Shown here piece after piece: positions 1 through 9,600 of a DNA stretch of 64,000 nucleotides. The stretch is from positions 5,590,744-5,654,743 of the forward strand of contig NC_019892.1 of NCBI RefSeq assembly GCF_000242455.2. Direction: 5' to 3'. Source of the DNA: Singulisphaera acidiphila DSM 18658 (GTDB lineage: Bacteria; Planctomycetota; Planctomycetia; Isosphaerales; Isosphaeraceae). A model generated the notes under the pieces. That model was not told the origin of the DNA and did no database searches. It was given only the letters and a program-made list of their open reading frames with translations. The translations under genes were made by a program, and so were the position numbers. Position 1 is the first letter of the stretch. Each line of letters begins with the position of its first letter.

Positions 1-60
1 GCTCAGGTTGAGTGTCACCAGCCCATCGCCGTGGGCTAATAAAATTAGGGAAATGCTCAT
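1..60 (-). CDS. Start of a gene running off the window (unknown product)
   Basis: An ATG at 60-58 opens a reading frame that stays open to the window edge (20 codons, beginning MSISLILLAHGD). The ATG overlaps the stop codon of the upstream lipoprotein gene as ATGA, which is the usual sign of translational coupling. The visible part is too short to identify. Its position directly after a metal-binding-type lipoprotein makes a membrane transport or efflux subunit possible, but that is inference only. Confidence 0.5.
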   Translation of the reverse strand, partial: MSISLILLAHGDGLVTLNLS

Positions 61-908
61 GATTTGCCTTCCTGTGGAGCTACGTAGGTTTCCGGCGATC
101 GGATCGACTCGGGGTCTTTCTTCGCCTGCCGCACGAACTCATCGACGCAGGGAGGGCAACAGAACAAGTACGTCTTGCCTCCCACGATCCAAGAGCAATC
201 CGGGTTCGCCCGCGTGTCGGTGATCGGGCAGACCCGTGCGCCCGGGGTCGGCTTGGGGTCGTGGGAGGCGTGGAATCCGACGAACTTCATCGAGGCCGTC
301 TTCCGGTCGTTCGCGACGATGTCCGCCTCGGTGTACTTGCCGCCGGGGGTCAGGTATAAGGCCAGCTCCGCGTCATCGGCGACCTTCTCGGGCATCGCCG
401 TCGAGGGTTCCGGCGCGGCCGTCTCGAACCCGAACCGGAGCCGCTGCCCGGCGATCCGGATGCTTGGCACGACCACGATCAAGGGCCGACCGCCCAGGCC
501 GTCAGGGAGTTGGCCAGTGAACGCGGACGTCATCCCGGACGCGTCCCCCTCCTGGCGGTCAGGCTTGAGCTCGACCGGCCGCGATTGCATATCGCCCACG
601 GGCCGCACGTAGGCGGTGAGCGTCTGCGACTCGACCTCCTGCACCTGCGATTCCTTCTCTCCGAGGGTGAGGAGGCGAAGTCCTCCCGCTTCCGTCAGGA
701 TCGCCTCGACGTGGTAGTGAGCGCCGTCGAGCGGTACGATCAGGCCGCCGTGTGCCCCGGCCTTGTGCTCGTGCTTGCCGGATACCGTTGGAGGAGGTGG
801 CGTTGCGAGGCGATCACTGCCGGTGGATGAGTCGTGGCATCCGCCACATGCCGCGAGCAGGAGGGCACTGAGGGTGCCGGTTGGCCCGAACTCAAGGAGG
901 CGTCGCAT
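57..908 (-). CDS. Lipoprotein with C-terminal YHS/TRASH-like metal-binding domain
   Basis: About 283 residues. The start at 908 is chosen because it places a typical lipoprotein signal right after it (basic MRRLLEFGP, hydrophobic stretch, LLLAACGGC lipobox) and a GGAG lies about 10 bases upstream; a longer frame to 1031 has no such logic. A His-rich linker (KHEHKAGAHGG) follows. The middle resembles the beta-rich region found near heavy-metal efflux adaptors. The C-terminus holds two Cys clusters (CPITDTRANPDC and FCCPPC), as in YHS/TRASH domains that bind metal ions. It probably sits on the outer face of a membrane and takes part in metal sensing or export. The next gene overlaps its stop codon and the upstream gene encodes a small His/Cys protein, so the three may form one metal-response operon. 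Confidence 0.7.
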   Translation of the reverse strand: MRRLLEFGPTGTLSALLLAACGGCHDSSTGSDRLATPPPPTVSGKHEHKAGAHGGLIVPLDGAHYHVEAILTEAGGLRLLTLGEKESQVQEVESQTLTAYVRPVGDMQSRPVELKPDRQEGDASGMTSAFTGQLPDGLGGRPLIVVVPSIRIAGQRLRFGFETAAPEPSTAMPEKVADDAELALYLTPGGKYTEADIVANDRKTASMKFVGFHASHDPKPTPGARVCPITDTRANPDCSWIVGGKTYLFCCPPCVDEFVRQAKKDPESIRSPETYVAPQEGKS

Positions 909-1150
909 CACGTTGGATCTCCATGCGGTTTTCGAGGGAATTAAGAATTGACATGCTGGGAATTGTGGATTGGATGGCCGTGGAGGGGGGACGGGCGCGT
1001 GCGACTCCCACGAATGACGAGGTGTCATCAAGGCCCGAACCGAGATCCACGAATTTGCAAAAGGCCCGCGTCATGGCTCGGGGAGCCATGTGCCGGTTAA
1101 CGGTCGAGACGGGTGGTCATGACGCTGAAGGGCGAGGCTTGAGCAAAGCC

Positions 1151-1345
1151 CTCAGCGAATGAGGCCGTTCGTTCGATACGGATCGCTGGGTGCCACGGGT
1201 TCCGTACTCGGACCCCGTGCGGGAATGCCTTGGCTGGGGCGCACGGGGTCCGAGTACGGAACCCGTGGCACCCCAACGTCCTTCATTTCCCGGTGAAGCC
1301 TGACCTGCCGAGACAGACACTCAGCGAATGAGGCCGTTCGTTCGA
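1151..1345. repeat. 26-bp direct repeat flanking a palindromic element
   Basis: The same 26 bases (starting ctcagcgaatgaggccg) occur at 1151-1176 and 1320-1345; the similarity runs on for about 9 more bases with one indel. The palindromic element described in the next entry lies between them. This could be a long target duplication made by insertion, or a tandem duplication that the element later joined. Confidence 0.8.
1188..1325. repeat. Dispersed palindromic element, copy 1
   Basis: Two perfect 33-bp inverted arms (1188-1220 and 1241-1273) enclose a 20-base loop, and an about 50-base unpaired tail runs to about 1325. A second, diverged copy with the same loop and tail lies at 13815-13954 inside recB. 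It sits in the gap between two leftward genes. Transcribed, it would fold into a very stable hairpin. It encodes no transposase, so it must be a non-autonomous repeat of the REP or MITE kind. Confidence 0.9.
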
Positions 1346-1367
1346 ACGGATCGCGGCAGGCGCGCAA

Positions 1368-1736
1368 TCAGACGGGGAACGGTTGCGGAGGGGCGCGCGG
1401 ATCGCCGTCGGTGTGTGGGCGGTTGATCACGCTCACCGGCGCGTCGTCGCGGTGAACTTTGCGGACAGGCGACCGCAGCACAGGGCCCTGATTGGGCGTC
1501 GGGAGCTGGGTTTGGGCGAGGCAGGTGCAGAGGACGCAGGAGCCTTCGTCGTGGGGAGCCGCGAGGCCCGGCGCGGAACGATCGTCCGCGTGCGAGTCGG
1601 CGCTACCGGCGTGCTCGACGATTCGGTGGCCGCAAGCGGAGAAGGCGTGCCAACCCTGACCGGGGACCATGATCGTCGCGTAGAGCGCGATCAGGCTCCA
1701 GACCAGGGTTCGGCGAATCCCGCAACGCGAAGCCAT
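1368..1736 (-). CDS. Small exported His/Cys-containing protein
   Basis: 122 residues starting with a basic N-terminus and one hydrophobic segment (residues about 10-25, WSLIALYATIMVPGQGWHAF), so it is probably exported or anchored. The middle carries His and Cys residues in the pattern HAFSACGH, then HDEGSCVLCTCLAQ, then a Pro-rich tail. This resembles the short Cys/His proteins seen beside copper or heavy-metal efflux genes in planctomycetes (family memory, not searched). It lies upstream of the metal-type lipoprotein on the same strand, separated by the palindromic element. The exact function is unknown. Confidence 0.6.
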   Translation of the reverse strand: MASRCGIRRTLVWSLIALYATIMVPGQGWHAFSACGHRIVEHAGSADSHADDRSAPGLAAPHDEGSCVLCTCLAQTQLPTPNQGPVLRSPVRKVHRDDAPVSVINRPHTDGDPRAPPQPFPV

Positions 1737-2194
1737 TCCGGCGTGTTCCCAAAGGCTGGATGAGTCGATCGGGGTTTGGCCGGGGGAGCCAGTCCCGCGC
1801 AGGCCCTATCATGATCGGCGACGAATCCTCGCGTCAAGCCGAGCGTTTTGTCCACCGGGAAAAGAAGGGGTGGGATCGCAGCCACCAACATTTCCTGCGT
1901 CGGTCCATGTCATGCCGATCCCGTCGCCTTGAGAGGTCAAAGCAGTGGAATTGCCGTGAATCCTTTCCCATCCCTGGCGGAAACCGGCCTCCTTTGGGAA
2001 TACGGTGAGGAGCCGGTTACCACTGGTTGTACCGCATGATCCGACCGATTAATCTGGACGACTGCGGTGGGAACCCTCCAAATAACTTTCACAGCTTGCT
2101 TTCCAAAGCGATCGGCGGGAAGGGCAAATGCGCCCTCTCCGTTTTCCGAGCCGTGTGAAACCGATCGTGTACCAACTCCGAGGCCCTTGATCCC
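1737..2194. other. Divergent intergenic region
   Basis: No convincing gene. It separates a leftward from a rightward gene and so should hold both promoters, but no clear -35/-10 pair was recognised. An inverted repeat (arms 1982-1992 and 2009-2018, one bulged base) could be an operator or a hairpin. Confidence 0.5.
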
Positions 2195-5100
2195 ATGACT
2201 CACGCGAAGCGTGCTCTCCTCGTTTTGGGTTCTCTCCTGGCATGTAGCCAGGCGGAACCGGCGATCGCCCAGGGACCGTCCAAGGAGCTGGCCAAGAAAC
2301 TGCTGGCCTTGCCGCCCCGCCCACAACGTCCCGCGCTGTCCCCCAGCCGCTTACCCCTCGAGTTTAACAAAGGGGAACGCATCGCCTTCGTCGGCAACTC
2401 GTTCGCCGAACGCATGAACCTGTTCGGACACTTCGAAACGTTGCTCCACACGCGATTCCCCGACAAGGAGCTTGTGGTTCGCAACTTCGCGCGTCCCGCC
2501 GACGAGGTGGGGATTCGCCAGCGATCGGCCGACTACACGGCCCTGGACGACCCCTTGACGGCCTTCGGCGCTGACACCTATTTCTGCTTCTTCGGTTTCA
2601 ATGAGTCGTTCGCGGGTGCCTCGGGCCTCGAAAAGTTCCAGGCCGACTATTTGCGGTTCTTCGACACCATCGCCGAGCAGTACCCGCGCGACGATACGAA
2701 GGCCCCCCCGCGCTTCGTGGTGATCTCCCCGATCGCGTTCGAGTCGACCGGCGACCCGCTCTTGCCCGATGGCCGGGCCGAGAACGAACGCTTGCGCCTC
2801 TACGCCCGCGCCTCGGCCGAGGTGGCGGCGAAGAAGGGGGTCGCGTTTGTGGACCTGCTGGAAAAGTCGGCCGGCCTGATGGCCGCCGAGCCCGGCATGC
2901 AACTGACGATTAACGGCTGCCACCTGAACGAGCGTGGGGATCGCGAAGTGGCTCGTTTGATCGACGAGGCCATGTTCACCATTCCCTCCACAGCCAGTGT
3001 GGGAAGTCCCGCTTATGAGAAGCTCCGGGCCGCTGTCAACGACAAGTCCTGGGTGCACCTGCAAGATTATCGGATGCTGAACGGCTGGTATGTCTATGGC
3101 GGGCGGCGGACCTGGGATACGGAAACGTTCCCCCGTGAGTATGTGAAGATTCGCAAGATGGCCGAGGTCCGCGACCAGTACGTCTGGAACCTTGTCCAGA
3201 ACAAGTCGGTCCCCGAGCGCCCGGATGATTCCGGCACCGGCGACCTGATCGTTCCGCAAACCCGTTTCGGCGACCCTCGGCAGAATTACTCCGAGGCCGA
3301 TTCGCTGCGATACCTGACGCCCGAGCAACTCGTCAAGTCGACCACAGTCCCCCCCGGATTCGCGATCGAGCCGTTTGCCGACGAGACCAAGTTTCCCGAG
3401 CTGGCCAAGCCCGTCCAGTTGAACTTCGACAACAAAGGGCGGCTCTGGGTGGCCTGCATGCCCACCTACCCCCAGTGGAAGCCGGGCGACGGCAAGCCGA
3501 GCGATAAGCTCGTGATCCTGGAGGATACGGACAAGGATGGGAAGGCGGATACGTGCAAGGTCTTTTATGACAAGCTGCAATGCCCGACCGGCTTCGAGTT
3601 CTGGAACGGCGGCGTGCTGGTGGTCGACCAGCCGCGGTTGCTCTGGCTGAAGGACACCGACGGCGACGACAAGGCCGATGAGGTCGTCCACCTCGTCGAC
3701 GGCTGGGCCACCGATGACACCCACCACACCTGCGGCGCCTTCGAGTGGAACCACGGCGGTGCGTTGCACATGCTCGAAGGGATCGCCACGAGCACGACCC
3801 TCGAGACCCCCTGGGGACCGCATCGGAGCATGGGGACGGGCGGTGCCTACGTGATGGACCCGAGGACGCTCAAGGTCCGCCAGTTCGCCTTGCCCGGCCA
3901 GTACAACATGTGGTGCTATGTGTTCAACGGCTGGGGACAAGGCATCGTCGGTGACGGCACGACGGCCAACCATGCCTGGGATACGCCCCTCTCCGGCGCT
4001 CAGTATCGCGGTCGCACCGGCCTGAACATGGTCTTCGACAACGAGGGGATGAGGCCCGCCCTGGGGAGCGAGTTTCTGGTCAGTCGGCATTTCCCCGACG
4101 ACGTGCAGGAGCAGTTCACCTATGCCTGCGTCATTAACATGAACGGAATGCCTCGGTTCAGCCTCAAGGACGACGGCGGCGGCTATCACGGCGCCCGCTT
4201 GAAGCACGCCGACGGGCAGCCCGACGACCTGATTCGCTCGACCGACAAGCACTTCCGCCCCGCCGATCCGCAGATCGGCCCCGACGGAGCACTCTGGTTC
4301 GGCGATTGGGCGAACGCCTTGATCGGCCACATGCAGTACAGCCAGCGCGACCCGAATCGCGACCACACGCGCGGGCGGATCTATCGCCTCGTCTACCCGG
4401 AACGGCCGCTGGTGGAGCCGGTCACCCAGTTCGGCAAGCCGGTGCCCGAGCTCCTGGACCAGTTGCGGCAGTATGAGTGGCGCACGCGCTATCGGGCTCG
4501 TCGCGAGCTTCGCGACCGCCCGTCGGACGAAGTTGCTGCCGCCGTGAAGACGTGGGTGGCCAAGCTCGACCCGAAGGATCAGGAGTTCGACCGGCTCCGT
4601 TGCGAGGCGCTCTGGATCTTGGAGTCGCATCATCGTCTCGATGCCGATCTGCTGACCCAGGTCTTGAAGGATGCTCCGGCGTTCGAGGCTCGGGCCGCTG
4701 CTGTCCGGATCCTCGCGGACGAGCGGGAGTCATTCCCGCAAGCCCTCGACTTGCTGTTGGCCGCTGCCCAGGATGCTCATCCTCGGGTCCGAACCGAGGT
4801 GGCACGCGGGCTGAGCTACTTTTCTGAGCCCAAGGCCGCCGCGGCGCTCCTGGCGATGACTCAGGCGCCGGCCGACTACTGGTGCGACTACACCATCAAG
4901 CAGGCGCTTGGGGCCAACGAAAGCATCTGGCGGGCCGATTACCTGACGGGGCGGATCGCGAAGGCAGGCCCGCGCGGCTCCCAGATGGTCACCGAGCTGA
5001 TGTCGGCCTCGAAGGCAGGGGCGGCGGCCTTGCCGTTCTTGCAGTCGCTCCTCAGCCAGGAGCCGAAGCCGGACGAAGAACGGGATAAGGCGATGACCGG

Positions 5101-5551
5101 GCTCGCCCAATTGAAGGGGGACCAGAATCGCGGTCGCGAGGTCTTCGTTCGAACCTGCACGGCCTGTCACCGGGTGGGTAACGGCGAAGGACGCGAGTAC
5201 GGCCCGAACCTCGCCGGCGTCGCCAAGCGGATGCCGCGCGCCAAGATCATCCATTCTGTGATCGACCCCAACGCCGACGTCGACCCCAAGTATCGGTCGA
5301 CCATGATTGCGACCGCCGACGGCACGATCGCATCCGGCCTGGTGGTCAGCGAGAATGACAAAGAGGTCGAGATCTTCGACGGCAAGGCCACGCGGAAGAT
5401 CCTCGTCAAGGACATTGAGGAGCGTTCCCTCCGGACCCAGAGCAGCATGCCCGAAGGAACGGCCTCGACCCTTGCCCCCTCGGAATTCGTCGACCTGATC
5501 GAGTATCTGGGGGCGCAGAATCAGGATGTGAAGCCTGAGGAGTCGAAGTAA
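2195..5551 (+). CDS. Giant secreted protein: SGNH-like domain, beta-propeller, HEAT repeats, PVC-type haem domain
   Basis: 1118 residues with a Sec signal peptide (MTHAKRALLVLGSLLACSQ, ending about residue 26 at AIAQ). Residues about 40-270 resemble an SGNH/GDSL hydrolase (RIAFVGNSFAERMN, then NGCHLNERGD). Residues about 380-760 look like the PVC dehydrogenase-type beta-propeller (DTDKDGKADTCK, NHGGALHMLEG, DGALWFGDW). Residues about 770-960 form HEAT-like helices. Residues about 985-1110 are a c-type cytochrome domain with CTACH, followed by EYGPNLAGV. Planctomycetes carry many such proteins, thought to act in the periplasm on complex carbohydrates or to pass electrons from oxidation of sugars. 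The substrate cannot be read from the sequence. The gene stands alone and is followed by a strong hairpin. Confidence 0.85.
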   Translation: MTHAKRALLVLGSLLACSQAEPAIAQGPSKELAKKLLALPPRPQRPALSPSRLPLEFNKGERIAFVGNSFAERMNLFGHFETLLHTRFPDKELVVRNFARPADEVGIRQRSADYTALDDPLTAFGADTYFCFFGFNESFAGASGLEKFQADYLRFFDTIAEQYPRDDTKAPPRFVVISPIAFESTGDPLLPDGRAENERLRLYARASAEVAAKKGVAFVDLLEKSAGLMAAEPGMQLTINGCHLNERGDREVARLIDEAMFTIPSTASVGSPAYEKLRAAVNDKSWVHLQDYRMLNGWYVYGGRRTWDTETFPREYVKIRKMAEVRDQYVWNLVQNKSVPERPDDSGTGDLIVPQTRFGDPRQNYSEADSLRYLTPEQLVKSTTVPPGFAIEPFADETKFPELAKPVQLNFDNKGRLWVACMPTYPQWKPGDGKPSDKLVILEDTDKDGKADTCKVFYDKLQCPTGFEFWNGGVLVVDQPRLLWLKDTDGDDKADEVVHLVDGWATDDTHHTCGAFEWNHGGALHMLEGIATSTTLETPWGPHRSMGTGGAYVMDPRTLKVRQFALPGQYNMWCYVFNGWGQGIVGDGTTANHAWDTPLSGAQYRGRTGLNMVFDNEGMRPALGSEFLVSRHFPDDVQEQFTYACVINMNGMPRFSLKDDGGGYHGARLKHADGQPDDLIRSTDKHFRPADPQIGPDGALWFGDWANALIGHMQYSQRDPNRDHTRGRIYRLVYPERPLVEPVTQFGKPVPELLDQLRQYEWRTRYRARRELRDRPSDEVAAAVKTWVAKLDPKDQEFDRLRCEALWILESHHRLDADLLTQVLKDAPAFEARAAAVRILADERESFPQALDLLLAAAQDAHPRVRTEVARGLSYFSEPKAAAALLAMTQAPADYWCDYTIKQALGANESIWRADYLTGRIAKAGPRGSQMVTELMSASKAGAAALPFLQSLLSQEPKPDEERDKAMTGLAQLKGDQNRGREVFVRTCTACHRVGNGEGREYGPNLAGVAKRMPRAKIIHSVIDPNADVDPKYRSTMIATADGTIASGLVVSENDKEVEIFDGKATRKILVKDIEERSLRTQSSMPEGTASTLAPSEFVDLIEYLGAQNQDVKPEESK

Positions 5552-5559
5552 GTGAGTCG

Positions 5560-5593
5560 GCACCCGTTGGCCTGACGATGGGCCAACGGGTGC
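5560..5593 (+). terminator. Hairpin after the giant haem protein gene
   Basis: Perfect 13-bp arms (5560-5572 and 5581-5593) with an 8-base loop begin 8 bases after the stop codon. There is no T-tract, so this would be an L-shaped or stabilising hairpin rather than a classic intrinsic terminator. Confidence 0.6.
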
Positions 5594-5877
5594 GAGGAAC
5601 CGTTGTTATTCGAACCGCTGAGAGTTAGAAAAGCCGTGTCCACGCCGCTTTTTTGACCGGCGGGGTCTTTGCAATCCTGGAGGGATGACCGCCAGGACCA
5701 GCCATTGGCTTTTGACGGTCACTTCCTTCCGTCCCCTTTTTCTCCGACAGTAAAACGCTCAGGTCGACCGAGCTCTCTTCAATCATCTCTGTCATCTTGT
5801 CCTGATCCCAGGCATGCGGTAGCTTCGACTCGATCGGTTCGCGTGCTGGACGTGCCGGCCAGATGGAGGAGGATGGT

Positions 5878-6267
5878 ATGAGGCTACCACGGTTCAAACT
5901 CCGGACGCTTATGATAGCCGTGGCTTTTGCGGGCCTTATGATCTCATTGGCGACACTTCGGCAGCGACTCAGGGGACTTGCCGCATACCACAACGCGCAG
6001 ATGGCTGAGCACAGTACCCCAACTCCCGCTTCTCCGTTCCCCCCGCCAGGAACGATCGTGGTCAAGAATCCTGAGTCGGGGACTGTGACGGCGTATCAGA
6101 TGACGCCTCGGGCTCAACAGCACGCAAAGAAGGCGAGTGAGTATTCTGGTTCTGCCGACCGCATAGGCTTGCTCGTCGCTGTCTTACTGCTCATCTCGGC
6201 ACTGGTAGGTATTGTCATGGCACTCCGCCGTCGGAAGGATCTGCCGTCCGATCCAAAACCGCAATGA
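5878..6267 (+). CDS. Small membrane protein of the 'LRTLM' type
   Basis: 129 residues starting at MRLPRFKLRTLMIAVAFAG, a basic patch followed by a membrane helix. A Pro-rich region follows, then a second helix at about residues 96-115 (GLLVAVLLLISALVGIVMAL) and a basic tail, so both ends may face the cytoplasm. Several other small proteins in this window start the same way (25894, 26352 and 27097). Such proteins are common in planctomycetes and their function is not known to me. The start at 5878 is favoured over 5863 because it gives the family-typical N-terminus. Confidence 0.7.
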   Translation: MRLPRFKLRTLMIAVAFAGLMISLATLRQRLRGLAAYHNAQMAEHSTPTPASPFPPPGTIVVKNPESGTVTAYQMTPRAQQHAKKASEYSGSADRIGLLVAVLLLISALVGIVMALRRRKDLPSDPKPQ

Positions 6268-6329
6268 ACGCAGGGGGATAATAGGGGACGGAGCGAAGTT
6301 GCTGTTTCCGGGGCCGCCCTCGGCTCCGG

Positions 6330-6561
6330 CGCATCCACCGCCCGAGATCGCCGTCGCCGTGGGGTCGGAGAACGAGATGGAAATGGTTCGGCATCAGGCA
6401 GTAGCCGAAGAGGTCGAGGGGAGACGCTGGCGGCCGTTGTCGATCGCTTCAATGGAGGCGTCGTAGTCGGCGGGCTTGGGGAAGACCGCCTTGCGGCGGT
6501 TTCCGTGATTCAAGGCGTGGTCGATCACGCCTTCGACGGAGGCGCGAGCGGTTCTTGGCAT
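6330..6561 (-). pseudogene. Broken REP-associated (Y1) transposase fragment
   Basis: Read leftward from an ATG at 6561, the first 50 or so codons match the start of RAYT/Y1 transposases (MPRTARAS, HALNHGNRRKAVFPKP, DYDASIEAID). The frame is then lost by one missing base in the C-run near 6421. In the next frame the hallmark FGYCLMPNHFHLVLRPHGDG follows, containing the HxH metal site. After GRWM the similarity stops, so the catalytic Tyr helix and the rest are gone. RAYTs normally mobilise small palindromic repeats, so this may be a relic of the enzyme that spread repeats in this genome (inference). Confidence 0.75.
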
Positions 6562-6648
6562 AACTCGAGGTGAGTCGATTCTGCGTTTGGAGCTGAATGG
6601 GAACGCTCTGTTGGGGCCGAATGCCGACTCAACGATTTCCGGACGCGT

Positions 6649-9600
6649 TCATGAGACCGCCTCGGCCCAGCGTCGATCCGACGCCAGATGATGGGTGAAG
6701 AACACGTCTTTCTCCAGATGAGCCTGGGCGAGGTCGAGCAGGTGGGCGTGGTGGGTGAAGAAAATCACTTGCGTCTTCTTGGAGAACTCGCCCAGAACCT
6801 GGAGGGCGGCTGCCGAGCGGCCATCGTCGAATTGGAGGAGGATGTCGTCGACAACCAAGGGGATCGGCTCGTGGGCGGCGAGCCAGTTCTCGAGGCTGGC
6901 GATCCGTAAGGCGAGGTAGAGTTGATCGCATGAGCCATCGCTCATGCCTGAAATGTTCACGGTCGTCTCGCCATCGGGACGGACTCCGACGAGGACGGCC
7001 GCGTTTCGGTCGTCGTAGTCGATTCGAAGGCCACCGAAGGACCCGGTGGTGAGCGTGGCGAAGAGTTGGCTCGCTCGACGGATGAGCGGCCCCTGGGCAC
7101 GTTCGCGGTAACGCTCGATGCCTTGCTGAAGGACGAAGGCCGCGATCCGGAGCGCGGCGTAGCGAGGTACGTCGGCTTGAAGCCGGGCGAGGGCATAGCC
7201 GGCCTGCTCGTTCGCTTCGGCGGCCTTGCTGCTGCCGTCGATCGCCTCGAGCACCTGGTTCTCCGCGCCGATCTTCTGGTTGACCTCGAGCATCCGCTGC
7301 TGGAGCTCGGCCACGTCCTTTTCGAGCCCGTCGAGGACCAGGCCGAGCCCGTCGGGGTCGAGCTGTTCGGCCTCGGCGATGAACGCCTCGATCGAGGCAC
7401 CGGCGCTCAGGCTTCTGATCTGCTCCTCACACCGCCTCAAGTCGGCCTCGAGCTTCGAGCGCAGGCTGGAACGCTGTTCGGCCTGGGGCAAGTCCTCGGC
7501 GGTCGCGCAGTTCGCCTGGCGGCAGAGGTCGCCGAGTTCGAGCCGAGCTTCGACCTGCGACTGCTCCGCGACCTCAAGCGCCTTGTTCTCGGCCTCGATC
7601 CGGTCGCGATGCGAGCGCAACGACTGATCGTCTTCACGGGCCGAGCGGAGCCGGGCACTGAGCGTGCCGACCACGGCATCGGGCGGCTGGTCCGCGAGGT
7701 CGGGGGCGACGCGAAGGGCGAGTGCGGCGACGTCGTGGGCGAATTGCTCGCCGTCGCGGTCAATGCCGCGGATCCAGCTTCGGAACTCGTTGGCTTTGCG
7801 GACCTGGTCGCGGAGTTCGCGGACCTTCTGGATGAACACGTTGGCCTGGGCGGGGGTGGCCTCGCGTTCCAGGCCAATTCGACTCATGCTCTCCGCCCAA
7901 GGTCCGCGCCAGTTTTCCTGGTCCGCTTCGATCTTGGCGAGGCTCTGCTCGGCCTCCTCGAGGTCGGCCTGTTCCTTGGCAAGGTCGGTCTCGAACCGTT
8001 CGCGGCGGCGGATCAACGCCTCGTGCTTCGCGATCAGAGCCAGGGCCCGCTCGATTAGGGGGGCCAGGCGCTCGTCGGGGGCGCTCGATGTTTCGCCCAG
8101 TTCGGCCAGGGTCGCCGAAAGTCGTTCGGATTGCTCCTGGATCTGGTGGTCGAACCGCTCGACCTCGGCCTGCCCGGCCCGGAGCTTGCCCAGAGCCTCG
8201 ATGGCCTTGTCCCGCTTGTCGAGCCAGGAGCGCAGTTCCGTCGGGCCGAACGCGCCGAGGCCGAGCGGCGCGGCCACCGCTTCCCATTCCCTGGCGAGCC
8301 GTTCTCGAGCCTCTTGAGCCTCGGCTTCCTCGCGGCTGATCCGGTTGAGCTGGCCCCGATGGCCTTCCACCAACGCGAGCTGTTCGGCCCGTCTGGCGAC
8401 GTCGTTGGCCTCGCGGCGCAGGCGATCGGCCAGCACGTCGCTCTTCGAAATGCCTTGCTCGTAGGCTTCGGCGAGCGTCCGGCCGAGCCCGTGATCGGCC
8501 AGGTAGGCGGCCACCGCTTCGGGGTCGTCCTCGCGGTCGAGCCAGGCGCGACGGATCAGCGTCCACCCTGCGTCGCGTGACTGGCGAGACCGGCCCAGAT
8601 CCTCCTCGGTCGGGAGGTCGCGCTGAAGGGTTTCGGCCTGGAGTCGGGTTTCCAGCTCGGCGATGGCCTTTTCCTCGCGAGCGCGGTCGGACTCCAGCTC
8701 GCGCCTGCGGGTTTCAGCCCGCTGGAAGTGCGCCTCGAATCGCTCGATCGTTTCCGGGAGCGGGACGGGTTGGTCCTCGAGGTCGTCGGGCGAACCCGAC
8801 CAGCCGGGGAGTCGGCGGGTAGCCGCCGCGAGTCCTTTTTCGAGCGGGGCCATCGCGTGCCGGGCCTCGTCGCGGCGGGCCTCGATCTCGCCCAGCTTGA
8901 TCGCGGCCTTGGCTTCCACGCGGAGCCTTTTCAGGTCGGGCGAGGGCTCCAGGGTCTCCTGGTCGTGTCGGATCTTCTCGGCACGCTTTCGGTGGCGGGC
9001 GATCGTATCGAGCGTCTCGTCGCGACGGGTGATGATCTGCTCGAACTTGAGTGCGAGCTGGGGGATCACGACGGGATCATCGGCCCGAAGCTGGAAGGCG
9101 TCGGCGGCGGCCAGGTCGCGAGGCTGGCCGAGCGCCTGCAAGATATCGCGGGCGGAGTGCTCGTGCTCCTGGAGGTTGGAGACGCGGATCGGGCGGTCGG
9201 CCTGGGCCTTGCGGTAAGCGCCTCGCCGCTCGTAGAGGGCTTCGATGTCGTCGCCGGCCGCGAGCAAAGGTCCAGGGATGTTGATCTCTTCGCAGAGGCC
9301 GGACAGGTTCTCGATCGCTTGCCGGGCCCGGGCTGACTCGTGGCGCGCGTGGTCGCCTGCGTTCTCGGCCTTGCGCCTGCGGTCGGCGAAATCATCAGGA
9401 AGGATGATGACGTCTTTGAGTTTTTCAAGCTCCTCGATCAGTTGCACCCGTTCGGGGAAGAGTTTCAAGGCCCCTTGAATCCGCCTCAGCCGGTTCGACT
9501 CGCTGAACTTCCGGCGCAACTCCGCTTCGAGCTGCTTGCTCTCGGCCCTGGCCTCGCGGACGATCTGGTCCTGGCGCGACCAGTCCTCGGTGGTGACGGT

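Noticed and set aside
2351..4633. 760-codon leftward frame inside the giant haem protein gene
   Set aside because: It is an antisense shadow of a GC-rich gene; the forward frame has clear domains and motifs.
7066..8058. Rightward frames inside yhaN, recD, recB and recC
   Set aside because: All are opposite-strand shadows of recognised genes with no motifs of their own.
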